Positions 1 through 8,120 of a DNA stretch of 48,940 bases are shown piece after piece. The notes beneath the pieces are model-generated. The model made no database searches and was not told where the DNA came from. It saw nothing but the letters and a program-made list of their open reading frames with translations. The first letter of the stretch is position 1; the number at the start of each line of letters is the position of its first letter. This DNA is from Clostridiaceae bacterium (GTDB taxonomy: Bacteria; Bacillota; Clostridia; UBA1212; DUPL01), in contig DUPL01000048.1 in the NCBI GenBank assembly GCA_012838385.1, positions 1-48,940 on the forward strand, given 5' to 3'. The translations under genes were made by a program, and so were the position numbers.

Positions 1-123
1 AATAAAACCCGAGAGCAAACTTTGTCACTACAAGGGAAGAAACAGCGAGAAGCCTTGCAACAACTACATTTCATCACGAGCAAACTTTGTAACTACGTGA
101 GCAAACTTATTTGTAACTGAACA
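1..123. mobile_element. Probable end of an insertion element (IS21-like organisation)
   Basis: No long reading frame is visible here, but three copies of a 19-20 bp direct repeat are packed into 106 bp, and the last copy runs into a sequence ending in ACA at 121-123. On the minus strand this reads as a terminus starting TGTTCAGTTACAAATAAG, a TG...CA style end followed by internal repeats. Repeated transposase-binding sites inside the terminal repeats are known for the IS21 family. The transposase genes would lie left of the window. The family assignment is an inference from repeat layout only. Confidence 0.45.
13..118 (+). repeat. Three direct repeats, consensus GAGCAAACTTTGTNACTAC
   Basis: Copies lie at 13-31, 78-96 and 99-118. 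The first two differ at one base (C or A before ACTAC); the third is slightly longer, with ATT inserted in the T tract. The spacing is uneven (65 then 21 bases), which fits protein-binding sites at an element end better than a tandem satellite or a CRISPR. Confidence 0.8.
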
Positions 124-150
124 AAAGGGCCACAGATATTGCGGCTCTTT
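124..150 (+). terminator. Hairpin directly after the element end
   Basis: AAAGGGCC (124-131) pairs with GGCTCTTT (143-150) with one G-T wobble. No strong T tract follows. It may be the terminator of a gene cut off by the element to the left. Confidence 0.4.
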
Positions 151-205
151 GCTGTTTGGATACATGTCTATTTTATATTTCTTTCAGTCTGTTTTCTACA
201 ACATA

Positions 206-234
206 TTGCCTTTTTGTTAATATATACTTATCAT
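206..234 (+). promoter_or_regulatory. Sigma-A-type promoter for the 273 gene
   Basis: TTGCCT (206-211) and TATCAT (229-234) with a 17-base spacer, about 40 bases before the start codon. Confidence 0.55.
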
Positions 235-272
235 GAGCGTAGAATTTATAAAGCTATAAAGGATGAAGGATA

Positions 273-2786
273 ATGAAAAGAAAACTTCTACTGTTACTAT
301 TAAATTTATGGGTGTGGGTGATTATGATATCAATGGGAACAAATGGAAGTCAATTAAACGCAAACAGGAACGGAGAAATGTCCTGGGTCAAGATTCCTTA
401 TACCGCAAAGGAAGATGTTGTTGGTGACTATTTATACGTTGTGGGCGGTTACCATTCAATAGATAGCGGATGCCCGCCATGGGGAACTGCCAATTATCCT
501 GATATGAGGTTCATAGGGGATGAAATGGGAACCCTCCATATTGAATATACAAATGGCGATGCGGAAGAGATACCCTTGGTATTTGGCTATACCATGTGGT
601 TCAGGCATCACTTTTCAGAAGGTGGAGCTCCTTTCAAAACCGACGAGGCTGTAGACGGGATGAAGCAGCTTTTGGATAAAACCCTTCATCTTTATGGTGG
701 ATTTGAAGCTGCGGAAAAGTGTGTTGTAAAGATTAAAATCCAAGACAAGCCAATTAAGTCAATTAAAATTGTAGACAACAGAGGGAAGGCGGGAAATCCT
801 GTATTTGACGGTGCTTATATTGTAAGAGGGGATTTCAAAGGCACCCTTAGTGGAGGAGCATTCTCTTTTGAGGCAGGAGATGCATTCTTTGACAAACATG
901 TGGTTGATTCCAAGAATCCTTATCCGAATGAAATCAAAGAAGCATTGGATGAGATAAACAAATTTCTTTTAACTTATGAGTATGAATACGAGAACCCTCC
1001 TGTATACAAGTATCCTTCATCATATAAAGGTGTTAAATTCAGATTTACAGGCAACAATCTAGCTGATATAGCTACGGGAGTGGTTGCTGAAAATCTATTC
1101 AGCCTTATGGGTCGTGTGGATGATGATGGCATGATGCACACTTCATACAAGGATGCACCATCCTGGAGGTATGACGGTTTTGGAACCTGGGTACCAAATG
1201 CAAATTCATACTACAGTGATTTTTACTCACGAGATGGCGGAAGGGCAATAATGACTTTAAACTCATATGGATACCCAGGCCTTGGAGAAAAAAGTGTCAT
1301 ATTTGCCAATAAAGAAATGATGTACTTCAGAGAAAAAGGATTGACCTTAAATGGAGTGCAGATTCCAGGCCATTATACGGTTATTGTGAACAAGCCGCTT
1401 GTATACTCGACATTCCTGACCGAAGTGGCAGGCTGGTTTACCAGATATACAAAACAGGCATTTGGCGATGAGTATCAGAACATGGGAAATCAGGAGACTG
1501 ACGGTCACGGACTTATGATGATTGCCAACTATAACATATGGAGAAATCTTGGCATGGATAAGAAATGGGTGGAGGATAACTGGAGAGAACTCAAGGAAGC
1601 GGCAGACTTTATTCTTTGGTGCTTTGAACATCCAAGGCTTTCCTTTGCAGCAAACGGACTTCTCTATGCAGAGTCTGAAGGTGGTATGAACGCATACACC
1701 CTTTACTGCAACGTTCCTTGCTACCTGGGTCTCATCAGCTATGCTGAAATGGCAAGAGCAGCAGGTAATGTAGAGGACGCAGAAAAATGGGAAGAATGCG
1801 CAGAGACTATTCGAAAAGCTATTAGTGAAAGACTGGCAAAAGGAAACAGATGGAGTCAGGATATATTTGGATTTTTCCATGACCCAGTGATTACAATGAT
1901 GTCTGACATATTTGGCTACGACTTGAATGACATGCCTGAAGACTGGGTGGAGAATTCGAGAAACGCCTATGAGTTGGATGTTAGGAGGATTAGAAACCAG
2001 GGTCACTTCGGACCTTCTGGAATAGGATACGATCACTCAATGATAACACAGAACGCATTGCTTCTTGACATGATGGATGATGCAAACAAACTGGTAAGCA
2101 ATCTGACCAAACTGAGCTATGCGCCTGGATTGCCTGAGCCTTACCTGGTACCTGAAGGAATCACTGTTGATGTGGAAAAAGGCATCATCAGACGTCAGGG
2201 AGACCTCGGAAACCTTGTACAGCTTGCAGAGGCATTGAAGTGTTACCACATTGTTTCTGGAGTGTCACCTGTAAACAACGGCAAACTGAAGATAATGCCA
2301 AGACTTCCAGATGAATGGAATGTGGAAATTACGGACTTCGATCTTCAGAATGCAGATGGCACACTGGGTATGTACATAACATCACCAAAGAACGGAACAC
2401 AAACTGCTCAGATTAAGCTGCAGAAAGTGGATCTGGAAAGTGTAGCTCTCAGACTTGGGCCATTTCCCGCAGATACAAAGAATGTAATGGCAAGACTTAA
2501 TGGGCAGGATGTTGAATGCAGGATTGTGGAATCTGGAGACAGGAAATGGGCGTGGGTAGAGGTGCCATCAGATTCCATCGAGGATGTTGAAGTTGCTGTA
2601 ATTTACTCTTCAACAGACGACATGCCTGAATGGCCTGAAATGCCAAGTTGGGAGCTTCCAAAGAAGAATGAATCAAGCCCGTCTGGCGCAAGCATCAACC
2701 AAATATTAATTGGTGTTGTCTCCATACTGGCTTTGGTATTTGCTGGTGTATTGATATTTGATAAGAGGAGAAGAAAGTCAGAATAA
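273..2786 (+). CDS. Membrane-anchored six-hairpin (alpha/alpha)6 glycosidase-like protein
   Basis: This 837-residue protein has an N-terminal signal peptide (about residues 1-26) and a C-terminal membrane helix (about 805-828) ending in KRRRKSE, so it should sit on the outer face of the membrane. A beta-rich N-terminal region is followed by a helical-hairpin region (about 300-660) with Trp/Tyr-rich motifs such as YSRDGGRAIM and ETDGHG typical of six-hairpin glycosidases, then a beta-sandwich tail. I infer an exo-acting glycoside hydrolase but cannot assign a GH family or substrate. AAGGATGAAGG before ATG supports the start. The 2800 lectin-like gene follows after 13 bases, so the two are probably one operon. 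It is comparable in build to the 45291 gene at the other end of the window. Confidence 0.65.
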   Translation: MKRKLLLLLLNLWVWVIMISMGTNGSQLNANRNGEMSWVKIPYTAKEDVVGDYLYVVGGYHSIDSGCPPWGTANYPDMRFIGDEMGTLHIEYTNGDAEEIPLVFGYTMWFRHHFSEGGAPFKTDEAVDGMKQLLDKTLHLYGGFEAAEKCVVKIKIQDKPIKSIKIVDNRGKAGNPVFDGAYIVRGDFKGTLSGGAFSFEAGDAFFDKHVVDSKNPYPNEIKEALDEINKFLLTYEYEYENPPVYKYPSSYKGVKFRFTGNNLADIATGVVAENLFSLMGRVDDDGMMHTSYKDAPSWRYDGFGTWVPNANSYYSDFYSRDGGRAIMTLNSYGYPGLGEKSVIFANKEMMYFREKGLTLNGVQIPGHYTVIVNKPLVYSTFLTEVAGWFTRYTKQAFGDEYQNMGNQETDGHGLMMIANYNIWRNLGMDKKWVEDNWRELKEAADFILWCFEHPRLSFAANGLLYAESEGGMNAYTLYCNVPCYLGLISYAEMARAAGNVEDAEKWEECAETIRKAISERLAKGNRWSQDIFGFFHDPVITMMSDIFGYDLNDMPEDWVENSRNAYELDVRRIRNQGHFGPSGIGYDHSMITQNALLLDMMDDANKLVSNLTKLSYAPGLPEPYLVPEGITVDVEKGIIRRQGDLGNLVQLAEALKCYHIVSGVSPVNNGKLKIMPRLPDEWNVEITDFDLQNADGTLGMYITSPKNGTQTAQIKLQKVDLESVALRLGPFPADTKNVMARLNGQDVECRIVESGDRKWAWVEVPSDSIEDVEVAVIYSSTDDMPEWPEMPSWELPKKNESSPSGASINQILIGVVSILALVFAGVLIFDKRRRKSE

Positions 2787-2799
2787 GGGGGGAACAGTC

Positions 2800-3921
2800 A
2801 TGCGCAAACTGTTATTAATGACTTTGGCTTTAATTATTTGCTTTTCGCTTTCTGTAGGAGCAAAAACAGTAATTTTTGAAGATGATTTTGACGAAGGACA
2901 GCTTGGAGATTTTCCGCTATACTTCAACATATTTGCAAGTAGTGCTGAAAACTTTGAAGATGAAGGAGATAACGGATACTTCGTTGGTAAATGGATTACT
3001 GGTGCATATGCAATATACAATGATGAAATTGAAGATTACACCATAACTGTGGATTTCAAGATGCCCCATGGAATAAATCCAGCAGTAAACTACAAAAGAG
3101 CAGCTATAATGTTGAGGTCGTCTTATGAGAGTAATGACAAATCGCTGGAACCTGACAATGGCGATCCGGATAATTCATCATACCTTGGCGCTTCTGGCAT
3201 ATACTTCTACTGCTACGGCACAACACTGGAAGTAGGGGTACACACGAAGAAGAATGGTGGAACTACTGGTCCTGTAAATGGAACTTCGGAACATGCGGTA
3301 AAGAAAGAAGTTCCTGATAGCACTAAGAGGCTTCTTGGATCGTACACTGTTAGCTATTTGATTGATCTTCCTGAGGGAAAGACTTTTGATGATTTTCTTA
3401 CTGTAAAGGTAGTGGATGAGAAAGAGAAGATTTCCTTCTACACGGAAGATGAACTCATTTGCTTCCTTGAGTTGTCAGATATTGGAGATGTGACAACTGT
3501 TATTGGTGAAGGATACTTCAAGGAACATGAGGAGGGTATGCCGGTTTTTGACGAACCTTCCTACCAGACAGTGGTGCTGAAGGATGCGGAAGGAAACGAA
3601 CTTATTAAAGTTGAAGAGGCTGTTGTTTCTACCGTAGGGTACCTGGGATTTGCCAGCAGGGGATGCGGTTACATGATTGACAATCTGAAAATTGAGCTTA
3701 ACAAGGATGTAACACCTGAACCTACAAAAGAGCCAACACCTACTCCTGACAAAACTCCGGGTGAAACTGAAAAATCTTCCACAACGTTTACGCCGTCTAA
3801 AAAGGATGAAGGCGAGAAGAAAGATGGCCTTCAAGCAGATGCTCTTACATACGTGTTAATAGCGCTGGCTGTAGTTATTTTGGGCGGAATAGTGTTTGTG
3901 CTGTTTAGGAAAAAGAAATAG
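2800..3921 (+). CDS. Membrane-anchored lectin-like (concanavalin-A-fold) protein, family A
   Basis: The start at 2800 is chosen because AAGGGGGG lies just before it and a signal peptide (MRKLLLMTLALIICFSLSVG) begins there; an in-frame ATG at 2758 inside the previous gene lacks these. The mature 350-residue protein has one beta-rich domain opening with FEDDFDEG and closing with GYMIDNLKIEL, the pattern of laminin-G/DUF1080-like jelly rolls. A Pro/Thr linker (PTKEPTPTPDKTP) and a C-terminal helix ending RKKK follow. No catalytic motif is evident, so carbohydrate binding is the likely role (inference). It is related in layout to the 15626 and 32274 proteins. Confidence 0.65.
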   Translation: MRKLLLMTLALIICFSLSVGAKTVIFEDDFDEGQLGDFPLYFNIFASSAENFEDEGDNGYFVGKWITGAYAIYNDEIEDYTITVDFKMPHGINPAVNYKRAAIMLRSSYESNDKSLEPDNGDPDNSSYLGASGIYFYCYGTTLEVGVHTKKNGGTTGPVNGTSEHAVKKEVPDSTKRLLGSYTVSYLIDLPEGKTFDDFLTVKVVDEKEKISFYTEDELICFLELSDIGDVTTVIGEGYFKEHEEGMPVFDEPSYQTVVLKDAEGNELIKVEEAVVSTVGYLGFASRGCGYMIDNLKIELNKDVTPEPTKEPTPTPDKTPGETEKSSTTFTPSKKDEGEKKDGLQADALTYVLIALAVVILGGIVFVLFRKKK

Positions 3922-3929
3922 GTAATATG

Positions 3930-3970
3930 AGGGCTGCCGTTTATTGCGTCAGCCCTAAATTTTTTATTTA
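3930..3970 (+). terminator. Rho-independent terminator
   Basis: AGGGCTG (3930-3936) pairs with CAGCCCT (3950-3956), followed by AAATTTTTTATTT. It ends the 273-2800 operon. Confidence 0.75.
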
Positions 3971-3983
3971 CAAGTAAAGAATT

Positions 3984-4013
3984 AGCCCCCAACATGTAAG
4001 TTAGGGGCTTTTG
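3984..4013 (+). terminator. Second hairpin with T tract
   Basis: AGCCCC (3984-3989) pairs with GGGGCT (4004-4009), with an inner AAC/GTT pairing, followed by TTTT. It may back up the preceding terminator or serve the convergent gene. Confidence 0.55.
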
Positions 4014-4237
4014 CTATCTTTTAATGCATTTGAGCTGCATTGTTATCAGTTGAAGTTTTGGTTTTCTAATGTTGAATATCCATCGTTTGGTTACAAGTCT
4101 TGTTCTTCTTCTTATCTTTCCACATGCTATCCTAAAAACTTTTCTCCATCTTTTGCTCACTTGTATGCTCCTTTCAATAGTTTGATCACTATTAATATAT
4201 GGTAGAAAATCAGGCTGATTGATTAAAATAAATGTCT
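4014..4237. other. Unassigned spacer, possibly decayed sequence
   Basis: This is most of a 316-base gap between genes. A 75-codon minus-strand frame (4241-4014) is Lys/Arg-rich at its C-terminal half (RWRKVFRIACGKIRRRTR) but has no convincing ribosome site and no family I recognise. It could be a transposase remnant or chance. I see no RNA gene in it. Confidence 0.3.
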
Positions 4238-5215
4238 TCAAACGAATAAATAATGTCCAACAGGCTGCAAGTCAGGAAGATCAAGTTTAAGATCTAAAAC
4301 CAGGAAGGAACGTATGTCATAGCACAAGTCGCATTTGCCTTTATACTCTTCTTTTGGTACATATCCATACTTGTTAACTGCCAGATTGCAGAGTCCTGCA
4401 ACACCACTGCTTTCAAGACTGTAAAGCACCTTATACTTTTCTTGGTCTGCTCCTTTTATCAGTTCATCAATCTTTATAGAGAAACCAGGACATGATTGGG
4501 GAATAAAGTTTTCATAAAGGTCCAAATGGAAGTGATATACACCGGAAAGAAGGCCGCAGGGTCTTGAAGAATTCATAATGTCATTAAAGCTTTGCATCTT
4601 CAACTGAGATTTAAAGGTTTTGAATGCTCTTCCTTTCAAGTTTATGCCGTATCTTCCGAGGAGATTATCTATGTAACTTTTTCCAAACTTTCCCTCATAC
4701 TCCTTTAACGAGTGGGTTGTTCTCTCATCAAAGGAATCCAAATCAGGCCAGAATTCCATTTGCCAGGGGAAAACTCCAACTCCCGCATTGTAGCATGCCT
4801 TGATAAGGCTCTTTGTTTTCCAAAAAGGTATATACTCATTATGGAATGGATCGATGGATATGAGTAGGGTATCGACGCCATGTTCTTTAATGTCATATAG
4901 AATGGACATGGTTTTGTCTTCATCGATATACCAGGATGCATTTGTTTCAATATATTCCACAGACACTCCATTATTTGCAGCTGAGGCAAGAACCTTCAAA
5001 AGCTTTTCAGGCTGCAAAAAAGGTTCTCCTCCGCCAATATGCACGGAGTGGCAACCTTGTTTTTTCAATATTCTGAAAATGTTGCTTGCAGTGGTTTCGT
5101 CCATGTAGTCTCTTTCCCATTTTGGCGAACAGGAATAGGAACAGTGTTTGCACTTTGAAGAACATTTGTAATTGGTTATTACTCCACCTGATACAAGTCT
5201 GTTTACCTTGAGCAT
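4238..5215 (-). CDS. Radical SAM protein with SPASM-like extra cysteines
   Basis: The 325-residue protein has the cluster motif C-x3-C-x2-C at residues 18, 22 and 25 (YKCSSKCKHC) and a GGGEPF motif that contacts S-adenosylmethionine. Further cysteines near the C-terminus (QSCPGF, GLCNL, GKCDLC) suggest an auxiliary iron-sulfur site, as in SPASM/twitch enzymes. The start at 5215 is preferred: GAAAAAGGG lies 6 bases upstream, while the ATG two codons earlier abuts the ribosome site. There is no signal peptide, so it is cytoplasmic. Substrate is unknown; no precursor peptide gene is visible beside it. It is divergent from the GH127-type gene. Confidence 0.8.
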   Translation of the reverse strand: MLKVNRLVSGGVITNYKCSSKCKHCSYSCSPKWERDYMDETTASNIFRILKKQGCHSVHIGGGEPFLQPEKLLKVLASAANNGVSVEYIETNASWYIDEDKTMSILYDIKEHGVDTLLISIDPFHNEYIPFWKTKSLIKACYNAGVGVFPWQMEFWPDLDSFDERTTHSLKEYEGKFGKSYIDNLLGRYGINLKGRAFKTFKSQLKMQSFNDIMNSSRPCGLLSGVYHFHLDLYENFIPQSCPGFSIKIDELIKGADQEKYKVLYSLESSGVAGLCNLAVNKYGYVPKEEYKGKCDLCYDIRSFLVLDLKLDLPDLQPVGHYLFV

Positions 5216-5315
5216 ATTCATCCCTTTTTCACTTATTTTGTAATACCAGTATAGTATATCACAAGATAATAGTATATAATATACGCATTGTATAGATGAG
5301 ACAGGTGGTGCGAAT

Positions 5316-7169
5316 ATGTTAAGAGAAAACAGACTCACTTTTTACACATCAAAGGAGATTGAGCCGAAGGGGTGGCTTGTTTCACAGCTTAAAATTCAGG
5401 CAGAAGGATTGTCTGGAAATCTGGACAAAGTCTGGCCGGACGTAAGAGACAGTAGGTGGATTGGTGGAGTACGGGAAGGTTGGGAAAGAGTACCCTACTG
5501 GTTGGATGGATTCATACCCCTTGCATATTTGCTCAAGGACGAAGATTTGATTGACAGGGCGAAGAAGTACATAAACGCAATTATAGAGGGTCAAAAAGAA
5601 GATGGGTGGATTTGTCCCTGCAATGATAATGAAAGAGGAAGATATGATTTATGGGCCTTGTTTTTAATACTAAAGGTTCTGGTTTTATACCATGATTGCT
5701 CCGGAGATGAAAGAATTGAAGATGTGGTATACAAGGCGTTGGCCAATTTAAAAAGACATGTGGCTGGAACAACTCTTTTTAACTGGGGTATGTCAAGATG
5801 GTTTGAAGCCCTTATTCCGATTTATTGGATGTATAGAAGAAGAGAAGAAGAATGGCTGTTAAGGCTTGCAAGGACACTGTATGCCCAGGGTATGAATTAC
5901 AAGGCGTTGTATGACAACTGGGATGATATGGAGCCAAGAGCGGAGTGGACCTTTCAAACTCATGTGGTAAATGCTGCAATGGCAATTAAGTCAGAAGCAC
6001 TTATGTCCCAGGCTTTGAAGAAGGAGATGGATGCGGATGAGTTTGCTGAAAAGATGTACAGTCTTCTAATGGAGTACCATGGCATGGCAACCATGCACTT
6101 TACAGGCGATGAATGCTTTGCAGGCAACAGCCCAATTCATGGTACTGAACTATGCAGTGTGGCGGAAGCCATGTATTCATATGAAAAGATATTTGAAGTA
6201 ACAGGCAAAACAAAATGGCTGGACAGGCTTGAGAATCTTGCCTTTAATGCTTTTCCCGCAACAAACAGTGAAGACATGTGGACGCATCAATACGTTCAGA
6301 TGACCAACCAGATTGAATGCAGTCGTTTCAAGAACAGACCCATATTCTACACCAATGGACACGAGGCAAATCTTTTTGGTTTGGAGCCTAATTATGGGTG
6401 CTGCACTGCAAACTTCAACCAGGCATGGCCAAAATTTGCTTTAAGCACATTTGCCCATAATGAAAAAGGTATTTATTCTGCTGTAATTGCTCCAGCCAAA
6501 TTGAACACGAGAATAAATGGTGTAAATGTATCAATAGAATGTATTACGGATTATCCATTCAAAAACAAGGTGACTTATGTATTAAAAGCTGAAGAAAAGA
6601 CCCGATTTACATTTGGAATACGCATACCTTTATGTGTGGAGAGTGCAACGGTTGAAGGCAAGGCCGTTGAGATGGGGGCAATGCATGAGATTACAAGAGA
6701 ATGGCATGAAGACACGGTTGAGGTTGTATTTGAATTCAAGCCAAAACTTGTGGAAAGACCTAATGACATGTTCTGCTTGTGGTACGGACCTTTGCTTTTT
6801 GCACTTCCAATCAGGGAAGAGTGGGTTGGTTACGAGTATACAAGAGACAATGTTGAAAGAAAGTATCCATATTGCGATTATGAGGTCCTTCCACGTTCAA
6901 AATGGAACTATGCCTTTGCCAGCAAGGATTTCAAGGTAAGCATAAATGGAATCAAGGACAGACCTTTTTCAAGAAACAAACCTCCTGTAGTTATATCTGC
7001 GGAAATGTATGAGATAAACTGGGGTTATGAAGAAGGATACGATAATGTATGCAGAGAGACTCCTCTTTCAAGAGAACCGATTGGAGGCAAGGTTGAAATG
7101 ATCCTGATTCCTTATGGATGTAGCAATCTTAGGATGACAGAAATGCCGCTGTTAACATGTTGTAATTGA
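5316..7169 (+). CDS. GH127/DUF1680-type glycoside hydrolase, probable beta-L-arabinofuranosidase
   Basis: The 617-residue protein starts with the usual DUF1680 pattern (GWLVSQLKIQAEGLSG...) and has an (alpha/alpha)6 core followed by beta-sandwich domains. Family members such as bifidobacterial HypBA1 bind zinc through Glu and three Cys, one of which is the nucleophile. The equivalents appear intact: E278-x-C280 in TELCSVAEA and C362-C363 in NYGCCTANFNQAW. There is no signal peptide, so it acts on imported oligosaccharides in the cytoplasm. GGTGG precedes the ATG. beta-L-Arabinofuranoside cleavage is the known activity of the family, but DUF1680 enzymes vary and the specificity here is inferred. 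Confidence 0.8.
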   Translation: MLRENRLTFYTSKEIEPKGWLVSQLKIQAEGLSGNLDKVWPDVRDSRWIGGVREGWERVPYWLDGFIPLAYLLKDEDLIDRAKKYINAIIEGQKEDGWICPCNDNERGRYDLWALFLILKVLVLYHDCSGDERIEDVVYKALANLKRHVAGTTLFNWGMSRWFEALIPIYWMYRRREEEWLLRLARTLYAQGMNYKALYDNWDDMEPRAEWTFQTHVVNAAMAIKSEALMSQALKKEMDADEFAEKMYSLLMEYHGMATMHFTGDECFAGNSPIHGTELCSVAEAMYSYEKIFEVTGKTKWLDRLENLAFNAFPATNSEDMWTHQYVQMTNQIECSRFKNRPIFYTNGHEANLFGLEPNYGCCTANFNQAWPKFALSTFAHNEKGIYSAVIAPAKLNTRINGVNVSIECITDYPFKNKVTYVLKAEEKTRFTFGIRIPLCVESATVEGKAVEMGAMHEITREWHEDTVEVVFEFKPKLVERPNDMFCLWYGPLLFALPIREEWVGYEYTRDNVERKYPYCDYEVLPRSKWNYAFASKDFKVSINGIKDRPFSRNKPPVVISAEMYEINWGYEEGYDNVCRETPLSREPIGGKVEMILIPYGCSNLRMTEMPLLTCCN

Positions 7170-7188
7170 TTTGTGAGCATGGTAGAAT
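7160..7188 (+). promoter_or_regulatory. Candidate promoter inside the end of the GH127-type gene
   Basis: TTGTAA (7160-7165), 17-base spacer, TAGAAT (7183-7188), about 30 bases before the 7220 start. Confidence 0.45.
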
Positions 7189-7219
7189 TAATCAAGTATT
7201 TATTTTGGAGGGCCTATTT

Positions 7220-7963
7220 ATGAGCAGAGTTGCAAGAGTAGCAAAGATAGCAGTAACGGCCTTGATTTTAGTTTTGATTTCAACTGGTTGTATGAGAGCT
7301 GAGTTTGTTATTGAGCTAAATGAAGACGGTACCGGTACTTTATCGAATGTATATGCCATGACAGAGGAGGCGTACAATCTTTTTTTGGAGAACGGGACCG
7401 ATCCGTTCGAAGATTATACGACGGACAAAAAAGTAATAGACGGTGTGAGTTATGTTTATTATACTGAAGATTTGGGTAAGATGACTTTTAAAGAAATAGA
7501 GGAAGAACTATTGGAGTTCATTCCAGATACTGATAGTGATGATCCTATTCCTCTGTTCAAGGATGCATCAATTAAAAAGAAAGCGTCGCTGTTTAAAAAC
7601 GAGTACAGATTCAAGATGGTTACTAACAAGGATGCTGTTACCGATAACGAGACAATGAGTGCAAGTGAACTTATGACAGTGTTGGTGTCGGTAAAAATGC
7701 CTGGAAAGGTTATATCCCATAAAGTAAATGATAATGTGGTGAATATAACTATTGATGAGTACAGCGAGGAAAAGACTTATGAGATTGTTTCAACTTCAAG
7801 CAATACTTTGGTTATAGGGATTCTGGTATTGTTGTTGTTCTTTTTGATAATTGCTGTAGTTGTAGTTGTTGTTATTGTTGTGGTATTGAAAAAGAAAAAG
7901 GATGCAAAAGTTCAGGATTCTACATATACTCCGGCAGCTGAAGAGACAGATCAGGAATTATAA
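7220..7963 (+). CDS. LppM-like lipoprotein with C-terminal membrane helix
   Basis: The start at 7220 follows GGAGGG by 7 bases and begins the lipoprotein signal MSRVARVAKIAVTALILVLI with lipobox STGC; the longer frame from 7166 has none of this. The 247-residue product has one domain (about residues 22-180, AEFVIELNEDGTGTLSNVY) resembling the LppM/DUF3153 group, then a long Val/Ile helix (about 195-225), KKKK and a polar tail. It would be held at the membrane by both lipid and helix. Function unknown. A strong terminator follows at 8004. Confidence 0.6.
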   Translation: MSRVARVAKIAVTALILVLISTGCMRAEFVIELNEDGTGTLSNVYAMTEEAYNLFLENGTDPFEDYTTDKKVIDGVSYVYYTEDLGKMTFKEIEEELLEFIPDTDSDDPIPLFKDASIKKKASLFKNEYRFKMVTNKDAVTDNETMSASELMTVLVSVKMPGKVISHKVNDNVVNITIDEYSEEKTYEIVSTSSNTLVIGILVLLLFFLIIAVVVVVVIVVVLKKKKDAKVQDSTYTPAAEETDQEL

Positions 7964-8003
7964 TATGTAATTAACAAAATAATTGGAATTGAAACTATTT
8001 GGC

Positions 8004-8034
8004 AAAACCTCCCTGTTTTTCAGGGGGGTTTTTA
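8004..8034 (+). terminator. Rho-independent terminator
   Basis: AAAACCTCCCTG pairs with CAGGGGGGTTTT (one G-T pair) around a TTTT loop and runs into a T tract (8027-8033). Confidence 0.85.
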
Positions 8035-8120
8035 ACACAAGTTAATACATATTTTATTCAATATAACAGATGGATTTAATACAATATAAGTAGAAACAAA
8101 AAGCAAAGGACGTATCGTAT

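Noticed and set aside
13..118. CRISPR array
   Set aside because: Only three repeats, uneven spacing (65 and 21 bases) and no leader or cas genes.
1347..2036. Long minus-strand frame of 229 codons
   Set aside because: It is antisense to the 273 gene, has no ribosome site and its translation has no domain character; it is a shadow of the plus-strand coding bias.
4014..4241. Small basic protein or transposase fragment on the minus strand
   Set aside because: Basic composition is suggestive, but there is no recognised motif, ribosome site or inverted end, so no gene was called.
7800..7900. Simple repeat in the GTTGTTGTT tract
   Set aside because: It encodes the Val-rich membrane helix of the LppM-like lipoprotein and is explained by amino-acid composition.
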